Source of the DNA: an uncultured Oscillibacter sp.
GTDB taxonomy: Bacteria; Bacillota; Clostridia; Oscillospirales; Oscillospiraceae
Length of the DNA stretch: 46,328 nucleotides
NCBI GenBank assembly: GCA_910587705.1
Contig: CAJUMX010000020.1
Coordinates: 1-46,328, forward strand
Direction: 5' to 3'
Shown piece after piece: positions 23,161-31,910 of the stretch (position 1 is its first letter; the number at the start of each line of letters is the position of its first letter). A program made the position numbers and the translations under genes. Under the pieces are notes generated by a model. That model saw only the letters and a list, made by a program, of their open reading frames with translations. It was not told the origin of the DNA and searched no databases.

Positions 23161-24906
23161 ATGGATATTTTTTCCCTGTTTACCCTCTGCGGAGGTTTGG
23201 CCTTCTTCCTCTACGGCATGACCACCATGTCCAAGAGCCTGGAGAAGATGGCCGGCGGCCGGTTGGAGCGGCTGTTGAAGCGCATGACCTCCAACCCCAT
23301 GAAGGGCCTGCTTTTGGGTGCGGGCATCACCATCGCCGTCCAGTCCTCCTCGGCGGTGACGGTGATGCTGGTGGGCCTGGTGAACTCCGGCGTCATGGAG
23401 CTGGGCCAGACCATCGGAGTCATCATGGGCTCCAACGTGGGCACCACGCTGACGGCGTGGATTTTGTCCCTCACCGGCATTGAGAGCGAGAGCGTGTTTT
23501 TGAACCTCTTGAAGCCGGAGAACTTCGCCCCCCTCTTCGCCCTGGCGGGCATCCTGCTGATTATGGGCTCCAAGCGCCAGCGGCGGCGGGACATCGGCCG
23601 GATTCTCATTGGCTTTGCCATTTTGATGTCCGGCATGGAGATGATGAAGAACTCCGTCAGCCCCCTGGCGGATATGCCGGGCTTCTCGGACCTGCTGACC
23701 GCCTTCCGCAATCCCCTGCTGGGCGTGGCCGTGGGCGCGGCCTTCACCGGGGTCATCCAGTCCTCGGCGGCCTCCGTGGGTATTTTGCAGGCCCTGGCCC
23801 TCACCGGGTCCATTACCTACGGTGTGGCCATCCCCATCATCATGGGCCAGAACATCGGCACCTGCGTCACGGCGCTGATCTCCTCCATCGGGGTCTCCCG
23901 GGGGGCCAAGCGGGTGTCCGTCATCCACATCGCCTTCAACATCATCGGCACGGCCATCGGGCTCATCGTGTTCTGCGGCGGAGATTTGCTGTTCCACTTC
24001 CCCTTCATGGATTCCGCCGTGGGGGCTGTGGGCGTGGCGCTGTGCCACACGATTTTCAACATCGGCACCACCGCCCTGCTGCTGCCCTTCTCCCGCCAGC
24101 TGGAATGGCTGGCCCGGGCGGCTGTCAAGGAAGAGGACAAGACTCCCCAGTTCGCCTTCCTGGACCCCCTGCTGCTGCGCACCCCTGGCGCGGCGGTCAG
24201 CGAGTGCGCCGCCATGACCTGCGAAATGGGGACTCTGGCCCAAAAGAGCCTTCTGGCCTCCCTGGGGCAGCTTTCCAAGTATAACGGGAATCTGGAAGCG
24301 GAGCTTCTGGAAAACGAGGATAAGCTGGATGTCTACGAGGACCGCCTCAGCGGCTATTTGGTGCAGATTTCCCAGCATGGCCTCTCCATGGAGGACATCC
24401 ACACCGTCTCCCGGCTGCTTCACGCCATCGGGGACTTCGAGCGCATCGGGGACCACGCCCTGAACATCCAGGAATCCGCCCGGGAGCTCCACGAGAAGGG
24501 CCTTAGCTTCTCCGGCGCGGCGGAGGCGGAGCTCCAGGTGCTGGAACAGGCCCTGGAGGACATCCTGACCGCGGCGGTAAGCTGCTTCCAGGCCGACGAC
24601 CCCGCCGCCGCCAAGCTGGTGGAGCCCCTGGAGGAGACCATCGACCGCCTCACCGACGAGATTCGGGCCCGGCACATCCACCGCCTCCAGAGCGGGGAGT
24701 GCACCATCCAGCTGGGCTTTATCCTGAACGACCTGCTGACGAACCTGGAGCGGGTCAGCGACCACTGCTCCAACATCGCCGTCTGCGTCATGGAGGAGCG
24801 GGAGGACCACGCCGAGCAGCGCCACGCCTTCCTCCATGACTTCAAGGCCGCCGGGGAGTTTACCGAGAGCCTGGACAGGGATTTGAAGAAGTATCAGCTT
24901 CCCTGA
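23161..24906 (+). CDS. Na/Pi-cotransporter family protein with PhoU-like tail
   Basis: The product is 581 aa. The N-terminal membrane half holds the two inverted QSS repeats of NptA/SLC34-type carriers: AVQSSSAVTVML (60-71) and VIQSSAASVGIL (about 200). About eight or nine helices reach to residue 320. Residues 350-560 form two PhoU-like helical repeats (HAIGDFERIGDHALNI and LERVSDHCSNIAV). It probably imports phosphate with sodium, with the PhoU part tuning activity or signalling. The ATG follows GTGAGGA. A TATAAT at 23094-23099 is a possible -10 without a good -35. The next gene starts 16 bases downstream. Confidence 0.9.
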   Translation: MDIFSLFTLCGGLAFFLYGMTTMSKSLEKMAGGRLERLLKRMTSNPMKGLLLGAGITIAVQSSSAVTVMLVGLVNSGVMELGQTIGVIMGSNVGTTLTAWILSLTGIESESVFLNLLKPENFAPLFALAGILLIMGSKRQRRRDIGRILIGFAILMSGMEMMKNSVSPLADMPGFSDLLTAFRNPLLGVAVGAAFTGVIQSSAASVGILQALALTGSITYGVAIPIIMGQNIGTCVTALISSIGVSRGAKRVSVIHIAFNIIGTAIGLIVFCGGDLLFHFPFMDSAVGAVGVALCHTIFNIGTTALLLPFSRQLEWLARAAVKEEDKTPQFAFLDPLLLRTPGAAVSECAAMTCEMGTLAQKSLLASLGQLSKYNGNLEAELLENEDKLDVYEDRLSGYLVQISQHGLSMEDIHTVSRLLHAIGDFERIGDHALNIQESARELHEKGLSFSGAAEAELQVLEQALEDILTAAVSCFQADDPAAAKLVEPLEETIDRLTDEIRARHIHRLQSGECTIQLGFILNDLLTNLERVSDHCSNIAVCVMEEREDHAEQRHAFLHDFKAAGEFTESLDRDLKKYQLP

Positions 24907-24922
24907 CAGACAGGAGGTGCGT

Positions 24923-25396
24923 ATGGGTACGTTTACGGATTACCAGAAGATGGAACAGTATCTCCGGGACCCGGAGGGGGAGGCGGACGCCTTTTGGGAG
25001 GCTGGCCCCTTGCTCTGGGTAGACTGGAGAGATTACGATGAGTGGATTCTCCAGGGCGTTTGTGAGCGGCTGCCTGAGACGGCCCGCTTTCACTATGAGA
25101 TACAAGACAGCAGCCTGCCCCGGGGGGCGGATATCCTGCTGGAAAGGGACGGGGCTTTGACGGCGATACCCTACGCCCCGGACCGCATGGACCGGGATAC
25201 TACCCTCAAAGCGGCACAGGCGCGGATTGCCCCGGACTACCAGCTCCGCTACTTCCTCCCCTCCGCGGAGAATGATACCATCGGCTTCTGCCTTCTCTCC
25301 GCAGCGGAGTGGAGAGAGCTGGAAGCGGCCTTCGGCCCCCAGGCCGTGGCCCGGCAGTTTCAGCCCTTCGGGCCGGAAAGCTGCCTGTTCGGATAG
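24923..25396 (+). CDS. Hypothetical protein downstream of the Na/Pi carrier
   Basis: The product is 157 aa from the ATG at 24923, preceded by CAGGAGG at 24911; a GTG two codons upstream overlaps that site. It is acidic and soluble, rich in Trp and Tyr, with no signal peptide or known motif. The spacing (16 bases) and the shared terminator indicate co-transcription with the carrier gene. The size and acidity resemble SUKH/Imm-type immunity proteins, but no toxin gene accompanies it, so I make no functional claim. Confidence 0.75.
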   Translation: MGTFTDYQKMEQYLRDPEGEADAFWEAGPLLWVDWRDYDEWILQGVCERLPETARFHYEIQDSSLPRGADILLERDGALTAIPYAPDRMDRDTTLKAAQARIAPDYQLRYFLPSAENDTIGFCLLSAAEWRELEAAFGPQAVARQFQPFGPESCLFG

Positions 25397-25399
25397 GGA

Positions 25400-25436
25400 A
25401 AAGCCCTCTGGAGCATGCGCTCCAGAGGGCTTTCTT
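25400..25436 (+). terminator. Bidirectional terminator between convergent genes
   Basis: A perfect 15-bp stem (AAAGCCCTCTGGAGC / GCTCCAGAGGGCTTT) with an ATGC loop, followed by CTT on the plus side and TTTTCCC on the minus side. It serves the hypothetical gene and probably the M23 peptidase gene. Confidence 0.9.
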
Positions 25437-25448
25437 ATGGCGTCTTTC

Positions 25449-27275
25449 TTACAGGTAGTTTAGCGGGTTCTTGGCCACGCCGTTGAGGCGGATCTCAAAG
25501 TGGCAGTGGTTGCCGGTGGAGTTGCCGGTGGAACCGGCCCGGGCAATCTGCTGGCCCTTATAGACCTTCTGCCCCACGGAGACCGTCAGGCTGCTGTTGT
25601 GGCCGTACCGGGTCACATAGCCGTTGCCGTGGTCGATTTGGACCAGATAGCCATAGCCGCCCATCCACCCGGCGTAGGTGACGGTTCCGCCGTCGGCGGC
25701 GTAGATCGGCGTCCGGTAGGGGACGGCGATGTCGATGCCCTTATGGTTGGTGGAGCCGATGCCGCCGGGGGAGCTCCGCCCGCCGAACCGGGAGCTGATG
25801 CGTCCCGTGGTGGGCCAGCGGAAGGTGCCGGTGGGAGCCGTCTTGGGCCGGGGCTTCGTGCCCTGGAGCCGGTGCTCCGTCACGGGCTGGCGGAGGGTGA
25901 CGCTGGAGAGAACGGTCCGCTCCGTCTCCTCGCCGTTGATATAGGTGACGTTTGCCACCGTGTCCGCCGCACCGTATTGCCCGGCGGAAGTGACCTTGTA
26001 ATCGCCCACCCAGATGTCCGGGCTGTCGGTGTATTCCACATCAAAGGCCACGCTGTCCACGTACCGCTCCTGCTGGACCACCGTCATGGTCAGGTAGGGC
26101 ACGGAGGCGGACATGGTGAGGATTTCGCCGATTTGCAGCTTGTCCATGTCATAGCCGGGGTTTAGGTCCAGCAGCTCCTTGGAGGTGAGGCCGTGTTCCT
26201 CGGCGATCTCGGACCAGGTGTCCCCCTTGGCCACGGTGTAGGTGACCTCGGCGGTTTTGGTGCTGTAGAGGGTCTCCGCCAGGAAGCCCAGGTTCATCAG
26301 GCTGTCTGTGGGGACAAACTCCTCCTTCACCTCCACGTTCTCGGCGAAGGAGACGGAGATGGTGCCCTCGTTGGTGGCGGAGAGCTGCATTTGCTCTAGA
26401 AGCTGCTCCAGGGCCCCCTTGTAGGGCGTGGCGCCGATGCGCTCCCCGTCCACGTACAGGCAGTAGGCGGTGGTGACCATGCCGACCTCCTGGCTCAGCT
26501 CCTCCTCATAGGTCTCCTTATCCACCAGGTCCTGGCGGCGGAGGAGGCCGGAGGAGTATTGAATCAGGGAGTCGTCAATGGTAAAGCTCCGCCCCAGGGT
26601 CTGGGCGGTGGCCTTTTCCAGCTCTGTCCGGGCCTCCTCGGCCTCGGCTTGGCTGGAGAGGGACCCCAGCACCTTTCCATCGTAGGTGACGGTGACGCCG
26701 TTGGTATAGGTGGAGACGAACAGCAGCAGCGCCGCCGCCACACAGCCTCCTGTCAGGAATACGGCGGGATGGATGCGCCAACGGCGCTTTTTCTGGGAGC
26801 TCCGGGCGTCCTTCTGCCGGGAGGCGCTGTTCTTTTGCAGCACCCGCTCTTGAAGGAGGCTTCCCCACATGGGCAGCAGCCCCCAGAAGAACAGCATCAG
26901 CTGGATGGGCAGCCGCTCGGACTCCGGGAAGCGGTGGGCCTTGTTCTCCCGGACGATGCGCCGCCAGCGGCGGCGGAAGTGCAGCCGCTTCTGGGCGATG
27001 GACTGCCGGGGGGAGGGGGCGCTTTCCTGCCGCTCTGGGGAGCGGGCCTTTCGGGAGGAGGGATTCCGGCGCTCCCGGCTGTGGGAGGAGGCACGACGGC
27101 GTTCCGGAGGACGGCGCTCCCCCTCCGGTTCCCAGTCCCGGATCGAGGGGGGAAGGTCCCAATCCTTCCAGGGGCTCCAGCCGTCGGGGAAGCTCTCCCG
27201 CTCTCCGGCGGTTTCCGTCTTGCTCTCTTGGCGAGGCGGGACCTGGGTGGTGGTTTTTTTCCTGTCTTGGCTCAT
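25449..27275 (-). CDS. Membrane-anchored M23 peptidase with LysM and G5 domains
   Basis: The product is 608 aa. Residues 1-165 are a cytoplasmic, very basic, Ser/Pro/Arg-rich tail with a hydrophobic stretch at 122-140. A transmembrane helix (about 169-189) precedes the external part. LysM spans about 344-388 (YTVAKGDTWSEIAEEHGL), followed by a G5 domain (about 392-470). The lysostaphin-like M23 domain (about 483-608) has H511 and D515 (HKGIDIA), H559 (YGHNSS) and H592 (HCHFEI) in the expected places, so it should be an active peptidoglycan endopeptidase. The layout resembles clostridial spore or wall-remodelling endopeptidases. AAGGAG precedes the ATG. It is monocistronic. Confidence 0.92.
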   Translation of the reverse strand: MSQDRKKTTTQVPPRQESKTETAGERESFPDGWSPWKDWDLPPSIRDWEPEGERRPPERRRASSHSRERRNPSSRKARSPERQESAPSPRQSIAQKRLHFRRRWRRIVRENKAHRFPESERLPIQLMLFFWGLLPMWGSLLQERVLQKNSASRQKDARSSQKKRRWRIHPAVFLTGGCVAAALLLFVSTYTNGVTVTYDGKVLGSLSSQAEAEEARTELEKATAQTLGRSFTIDDSLIQYSSGLLRRQDLVDKETYEEELSQEVGMVTTAYCLYVDGERIGATPYKGALEQLLEQMQLSATNEGTISVSFAENVEVKEEFVPTDSLMNLGFLAETLYSTKTAEVTYTVAKGDTWSEIAEEHGLTSKELLDLNPGYDMDKLQIGEILTMSASVPYLTMTVVQQERYVDSVAFDVEYTDSPDIWVGDYKVTSAGQYGAADTVANVTYINGEETERTVLSSVTLRQPVTEHRLQGTKPRPKTAPTGTFRWPTTGRISSRFGGRSSPGGIGSTNHKGIDIAVPYRTPIYAADGGTVTYAGWMGGYGYLVQIDHGNGYVTRYGHNSSLTVSVGQKVYKGQQIARAGSTGNSTGNHCHFEIRLNGVAKNPLNYL

Positions 27276-27388
27276 AGGGTCTCCTTGTATCTGGTATCCG
27301 GCCCTCCCGAAAAGCGGGAGGGGAGGTCCTGAAAAAGTTACAATTTGTTACCAGTGCCTATCATACCGCTTTTTTCCCCTGCCGTCAA
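27276..27388 (-). promoter_or_regulatory. Promoter and leader hairpin of the M23 peptidase gene
   Basis: Minus strand TTGACG (27388-27383), a 17-base spacer and TATGAT (27365-27360). The leader contains an 8-bp hairpin, CCCTCCCG/CGGGAGGG, at 27302-27322, just upstream of the ribosome site. The rest of the 340-base gap up to pta holds an 8-bp hairpin (GGCGGTTT/AAACCGCC, 27432-27453) and the pta promoter. No gene was seen in it. Confidence 0.72.
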
Positions 27389-27539
27389 GCCCTGGAAGGG
27401 GCAAAAAAGCGGGGCCTTCCGGGGATTTTCCGGCGGTTTCGACCAAAACCGCCCCAAGGGCCGGATTCAGTGTGCCATACGGGGGCTGGAAATTGGTGAC
27501 AGAACCGTAAATTTTTATCATGCAGCCCTGAAATATGGA

Positions 27540-27567
27540 TTGACCGGGGCGGGCAAACGTGTATAAT
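27540..27567 (+). promoter_or_regulatory. Promoter of pta
   Basis: TTGACC (27540-27545), a 16-base spacer and a consensus TATAAT (27562-27567), 47 bases before the ATG. Confidence 0.85.
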
Positions 27568-27614
27568 GGAGTTATCAAACCCCGGCAAAGACTTGTACAT
27601 CTGGAGGAAAAGAC

Positions 27615-28595
27615 ATGTTTGAATTTCTGATCAAAAAGCTGAAAGCCCATCCCCGCAAAATCGTGTTCACCGAGGGCACCGACCCCCGCATCCTGGAGGC
27701 CGCGGCCCGGCTGCTGTCCGCCACGTTCCTGATGCCCGTGCTGGTGGGCAACCGGGAGGAGATTCTGGCCGCCGCCGAAGAGGTGGGCTTCAACGTCAAG
27801 GGCGCGGAGATTCTGGACCCCGAGACCTTTGAGGATATGGACAAAATGGTGGCCGAGATGGTGGCCCTCCGCAAGGGCAAGATGACCGAGGAGCAGTGCC
27901 GCGCCGTGCTGAAGCAGGGCAACTACTTTGGCACCATGCTGGTGAAGATGGGCTATGCCGACGCCCTGCTGGGCGGCGCCACCTATTCCACCGCCGACAC
28001 CGTTCGTCCTGCGCTCCAGCTCATCAAGACCAAGCCGGGGTGCAAGATCGTCTCCAGCTGCTTCATTCTGGTCCGCCCCTCCGCCACCGGTGACCCGGAC
28101 GTGTTCGCCATGGCGGACTGCGCCATCAACATCAAGCCCTCGGAGGACGAGCTGGTGGAGATCGCCGTGGAGACCGTCCAGACGGCCCGGACCTTCGGCA
28201 TCGACCCCAAGGTGGCGTTCCTCAGCTATTCCACCCACGGCTCCGGCTCCGGCGAGGATGTGGACAAGATGCACCAGGCCTGCGAAAAGGCGAAGTTCGC
28301 CTTGCCCGGCGTGGTGGTGGACGGCGAGCTCCAGTTCGACGCCGCCGTGTCTCCCCGGGTGATGAAAACCAAGTGCCCCGACTCCCCCGTTCACGGCCAG
28401 GCCAACACCTTTATCTTCCCCGACATCAACGCGGGCAACATCGGCTACAAAATCTGCCAGCGCATGGGCTCCTTCGACGCTTACGGCCCCATTCTCCAGG
28501 GCCTCAACGCCCCCATCAACGACCTCTCCCGGGGCTGCAACGCCCAGGAGGTCTACTCCATGGCCATCATCACCGCTGGCCTCTGCGAGGACTAA
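27615..28595 (+). CDS. pta: Phosphate acetyltransferase
   Basis: The product is 326 aa, the short monofunctional form typical of Firmicutes. It interconverts acetyl-CoA and acetyl phosphate, the first half of the acetate/ATP-yielding Pta-AckA pathway. Family stretches are visible: IVFTEGTDPRILEAA, MGYADALLGGATYSTADTVR, FLSYSTHGSGSG and HGQANTFIFPDINAGNIGYK. The ATG follows GGAGG. No ackA is adjacent; the gene has its own promoter and a hairpin after it. Confidence 0.96.
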   Translation: MFEFLIKKLKAHPRKIVFTEGTDPRILEAAARLLSATFLMPVLVGNREEILAAAEEVGFNVKGAEILDPETFEDMDKMVAEMVALRKGKMTEEQCRAVLKQGNYFGTMLVKMGYADALLGGATYSTADTVRPALQLIKTKPGCKIVSSCFILVRPSATGDPDVFAMADCAINIKPSEDELVEIAVETVQTARTFGIDPKVAFLSYSTHGSGSGEDVDKMHQACEKAKFALPGVVVDGELQFDAAVSPRVMKTKCPDSPVHGQANTFIFPDINAGNIGYKICQRMGSFDAYGPILQGLNAPINDLSRGCNAQEVYSMAIITAGLCED

Positions 28596-28616
28596 TCCCG
28601 GCCTTTTGGAAATGAG

Positions 28617-28645
28617 AAGCGGAGCGGCGTTCAGCCGCTCCGCTT
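28617..28645. terminator. Hairpin between pta and the convergent patatin gene
   Basis: A perfect 12-bp stem (AAGCGGAGCGGC / GCCGCTCCGCTT) with a 5-nt loop, without a good T run on either side. It is placed to end transcripts from both directions. Confidence 0.7.
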
Positions 28646-28647
28646 GG

Positions 28648-29505
28648 TTATTCCTTGGTCCAAAACGCCCGGATCCGTTCGATTTCCCGCCGTCCATCGA
28701 AATAGCCCTCCTGCCACAGCGCCCGGAGGGTATCCAGATTCTTCTCCGTCCGGGAGCAGCCCAGGGTGTCCTTGGGGGCGATGACCAGAACCCTGCCCTG
28801 CCGCTCCAGGTCGAACAGGGCCTCCCGGCAGGCGTTGTACCGCTCCGACCGGGTTCGCATGGTCTCCTGAAAATTCGGATACCGCTTGAATGCCCGGGCA
28901 ATGGTCTGATCGGACCGGCCCGGCTTTTTGTAGTAGTCCCGCTCCCGGGTCAGCACCACCACCACCCGGTCGCAGCCCTCCCGAAGAGCCCGCCGCCAGG
29001 GGATGGCGTCGGCGCAGCCGCCGTCCAGATAGGGCTGGCCGCCGATCCGGATGACGGGGAACATCAAAGGGATGGCGCAGGTGGCCTCCAGCGGCAGGTT
29101 GGGGGAGTCCCGCCGGGGGACGGGAAGGTATTCCGCCTCTCCGGTGATCAGGTTTGTCACCACCGCCTCCGCCCGGCCGGGGTAGGCGGCGAAGGCATCG
29201 TAGTCAAAGGGGACCAGTTCGTTGGGGATGGTCTCGTAGGCGAACTTGAGGCCGAAATAGGAGCGGTTCCGGGGGTCCGCCAGATTCCGGAAGCCCATAT
29301 AGCGTTTGTCGTTGGCGTAATGGCAGATCAGCTGGAGGTTCCGTCGGCTCTGCCGGGAGAGGTAGCTGACGCCGTAGGCAATGCCGGCGGAGACGCCCAG
29401 GGTGTAGTCCGGCAGAGGGAGCCCGCCGTCCAAAAAGGCGTCGCACACGCCGGAGGAGTAAATGGTCCGCAGGGCTCCGCCCTCAAGGACCAGCGCGGTT
29501 TTCAT
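28648..29505 (-). CDS. Patatin-like phospholipase (YjjU-type)
   Basis: The product is 285 aa. The patatin catalytic dyad is complete: oxyanion loop EGGALR, nucleophile S39 in GVSAG and D161 in LDGG. The middle part (YLSRQSRRNLQLICHYAND, then KRYMGFRN) matches the bacterial YjjU branch. It is cytoplasmic or membrane-peripheral and likely deacylates membrane glycerolipids. GAGGTGATACC precedes the ATG. It is the last gene of a tight minus operon with an LTA-synthase-family enzyme, so it may process lipids left by glycerophosphate transfer from phosphatidylglycerol. That link is inference. Confidence 0.9.
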   Translation of the reverse strand: MKTALVLEGGALRTIYSSGVCDAFLDGGLPLPDYTLGVSAGIAYGVSYLSRQSRRNLQLICHYANDKRYMGFRNLADPRNRSYFGLKFAYETIPNELVPFDYDAFAAYPGRAEAVVTNLITGEAEYLPVPRRDSPNLPLEATCAIPLMFPVIRIGGQPYLDGGCADAIPWRRALREGCDRVVVVLTRERDYYKKPGRSDQTIARAFKRYPNFQETMRTRSERYNACREALFDLERQGRVLVIAPKDTLGCSRTEKNLDTLRALWQEGYFDGRREIERIRAFWTKE

Positions 29506-29523
29506 GGTATCACCTCGATGAAA

Positions 29524-30039
29524 TTATCGGTATAGATGCTTTTTCAGCTTCCAGTGCCAGATGTGGGTCAGCCGGGCCAGGGTGGAGTCCGTCAGAAGAA
29601 AGACCACGTTGCCCATGGCCAGCAGGGCGGCATTGAAATACCAGGCATCCCCCAGAAGCTCCTCCGTCAGGCCCATGACCCGCAGAAGCAGTCCGTAGAG
29701 AAGGAGGGCGGCGGCGTTGCACACCGCCAGCCGGGCCAGGAGGCGCAGGAGCCGGGAGGGCAGGGCGGCGATTTTCGGCCGGAGGATGGGATACCAGCCG
29801 AAGAACAGGTAGACAAAGGCGGTCTCCCGATTAGGGGAGAGGAGCAGCCCTAACATGGCTGTGGCGGCGTAGGTGGTTCCGGCGGCTTTGGGGCCCAGCT
29901 CCTCCAGCACGGGCAGGAGCGCGCCCATGGCCAAAATGGGAGAACAGAACACCATGCCGGGGAGGATGCCCCCCAAGCACAGCAGCGCCGCCGCCAGGGC
30001 CGTGAGGACGCCACAGAGGGCCAGAGACCGGGCTCTCAT
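29524..30039 (-). CDS. Small polytopic membrane protein (ECF S-component-like?)
   Basis: The product is 171 aa with five or six hydrophobic segments and no charged soluble domain. The N-terminus (LALCGVLTALAAALLCLGGI) and the overall size resemble substrate-binding S components of ECF vitamin transporters, but no diagnostic binding motif was recognised, so this is a low-confidence suggestion. Its ATG overlaps the stop of the upstream LTA-synthase gene (ATGA) with AAGGAG inside that gene's last codons, so translation is coupled. The patatin gene follows 18 bases later. Confidence 0.75.
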   Translation of the reverse strand: MRARSLALCGVLTALAAALLCLGGILPGMVFCSPILAMGALLPVLEELGPKAAGTTYAATAMLGLLLSPNRETAFVYLFFGWYPILRPKIAALPSRLLRLLARLAVCNAAALLLYGLLLRVMGLTEELLGDAWYFNAALLAMGNVVFLLTDSTLARLTHIWHWKLKKHLYR

Positions 30040-31904
30040 GGAATCTCCTTATACTGGAGCTTGTAATAGCTCCACCGCCGCCACTTCTGGAGGAGCGACT
30101 GTTGCTGGGCAGTCAGCTCCCCGATGACGGAACCGTCCGCCGTCTGGCAGATGGTTTTCTGTACCACCGGAAGCTCCCGCCGGAGCTCATTTAGGAAGGC
30201 GAACCAGGGACTTTCCTCCCCCCGGCCCGTCAGCTCCAGCACCGCCGCCCCCAAAAAGCAGGCGGAGATGGTCTCCGGCAGGTCCAGAGCCTCTGCAGCG
30301 CGGTCCCAGTCCAGAGCTTCCGCCGCCGCGTCGTTGGCCCAGATGACATAGGGGGTCTGGTAGGCGGCCAGATTTTCCTGTCCCTCCGGGCCGGGGAACA
30401 CGTCGATGCCCAGCTGCCGATAGCCCAGCTGATTGTCCCCCAGATAGGGCAGATGGTCCCCCCAGTAGACCAGAACCACCGGCTTTTCCTGGGCGGCGAA
30501 GTACCGCCAGAGGCGGCCCAGCATGGCGTCCGCATCCCGGAGGCCCTCCACATAGACGCTGAGGAGGGTTTCCACCTCTGCCGAGAGGCCGGGAATACCC
30601 GTGGGGGGGAATTCGTAATCCGGCCCGTATTTGTCGGCGGTGTAGGACATGTGGTTTTGTATGGTGGTGGTGAAGTGGAAGAGGGGCCCCTCCGCCTGCT
30701 CAAAGGCCGCTTCAATGAGGCTTGCGGCGTAGTCGTCCGTGACCCAGCGGCCCTTGTATTCCGGGCTTTCCATGTCTCCGATGAATAGGGTCTCCTCCGC
30801 GCCAAGCCAGCGGTAGACGTTCTCCCGGTTGTAAAACCAGTTGTCCCCCGGGTGGTAGAAGGAGGTCTCGTAGCCGTCGTTCCCAAAGACCCGGAAGAGG
30901 CTGTCCAGATTCCGGTTCACCACCCGCATGGCGGAGCTGGTGGAGGCGGAGAGGGCGGTGGTCTGCATACCCGTCAGCACGTCGAACTCCGTGTTGGCGG
31001 TGCCTCCGGCAAAGCCGGGAACCACCACGCGGCCGCTGAGGGCGTGGGGGTCCTCCCGGAGGGCGTGGAGGTTGGGTAGGGGATCGTTCTCCCCATGATA
31101 CGAAAAGAGGGCCTCGTCGGTGAGATCGGAGAAGGCCTCGTTCATCACCATGACGACGCTGACATCCTTCCCCAGACCAGTCCGGTCCCCGGTCTCCCAG
31201 CCCTCCGCCTCGGTGCGGCGGAAGCCCTCGGGCCGGTCCACCAGATAGGTGGTGAAGTGATGGCAAAAAGCGTAGGGAAAGCCCAGGTCGTTGAAAACGG
31301 AGGGGACGTACTCGGCGTTGCGGACCTGGAAGGACTGATAAAGGTCCTTGGAGGCGTATACAGTGAAGATCAGGCCCGTCAGAACCACAAGGCCCGCGGC
31401 AAAGCCCAGAAGGCTCCCCGCCCAGCCCCGGAGCCGCTTTGCCGGAAAGGGCTTGCAGCCAATGAAAACCCCCAGGGCCAGCAAAGCGGCGGTCACCAAA
31501 ACCACCACTAGAATCTGGGGAATGGGATAGCGGATGTCATAGCTCCCAAGGGCGCTGCCCACTTCTTTTAAAAGGGCGAGGTCCCGGGGGAACACCGGCT
31601 CGTCCCGGACCTCGATCTTCACCCGGTTGGCGATGGACAAAGCGCCCACCGCCAGGTTCACCAGCGCCGCGCCGAAGAACACATTGCGAAGCAGGCACGC
31701 CGCCGCCAGAATCAAAAGGCCCGCTGGCAGGGCGTTGAGCACGATCAGAAGAGGCTGGCGGAGAAAGCCGGAGAGCAGGGCGCGGAAGGAGTTGGGCTGG
31801 CACCAGAGGGCCAGCAGGGTGACGCCTCCGGCCAGCAGCACCGCCGCCAGAACGCTCAGCGGCAGGGAGAGGCGGTATTTGGGTTTGGGAACGGGATTTC
31901 TCAA
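30036..31904 (-). CDS. LTA-synthase-family sulfatase-fold membrane enzyme
   Basis: The product is 622 aa. Five N-terminal helices (about 12-33, 51-71, 75-92, 129-149, 163-182) precede an extracellular sulfatase-fold domain, the LtaS layout. Metal and catalytic residues are visible: E256 (VMNEAF), the nucleophile T302 in GGTANTEFDVLTG, H418 (IQNHMSY) and D483-H484 (YWGDHLP). Such enzymes transfer glycerophosphate from phosphatidylglycerol to glycolipids or glycans. Translation starts at a TTG (31904), set by AAGGAG that lies within the last codons of the upstream gene. It could also be a phosphoglycerol transferase acting on surface glycans rather than a true LtaS. Confidence 0.9.
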   Translation of the reverse strand: MRNPVPKPKYRLSLPLSVLAAVLLAGGVTLLALWCQPNSFRALLSGFLRQPLLIVLNALPAGLLILAAACLLRNVFFGAALVNLAVGALSIANRVKIEVRDEPVFPRDLALLKEVGSALGSYDIRYPIPQILVVVLVTAALLALGVFIGCKPFPAKRLRGWAGSLLGFAAGLVVLTGLIFTVYASKDLYQSFQVRNAEYVPSVFNDLGFPYAFCHHFTTYLVDRPEGFRRTEAEGWETGDRTGLGKDVSVVMVMNEAFSDLTDEALFSYHGENDPLPNLHALREDPHALSGRVVVPGFAGGTANTEFDVLTGMQTTALSASTSSAMRVVNRNLDSLFRVFGNDGYETSFYHPGDNWFYNRENVYRWLGAEETLFIGDMESPEYKGRWVTDDYAASLIEAAFEQAEGPLFHFTTTIQNHMSYTADKYGPDYEFPPTGIPGLSAEVETLLSVYVEGLRDADAMLGRLWRYFAAQEKPVVLVYWGDHLPYLGDNQLGYRQLGIDVFPGPEGQENLAAYQTPYVIWANDAAAEALDWDRAAEALDLPETISACFLGAAVLELTGRGEESPWFAFLNELRRELPVVQKTICQTADGSVIGELTAQQQSLLQKWRRWSYYKLQYKEIP

Positions 31905-31910
31905 AGGGGT

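Noticed and set aside
23107..24837. 576-codon minus-strand frame opposite the Na/Pi carrier
   Set aside because: Shadow frame; the plus-strand protein carries both QSS repeats and PhoU-like domains.
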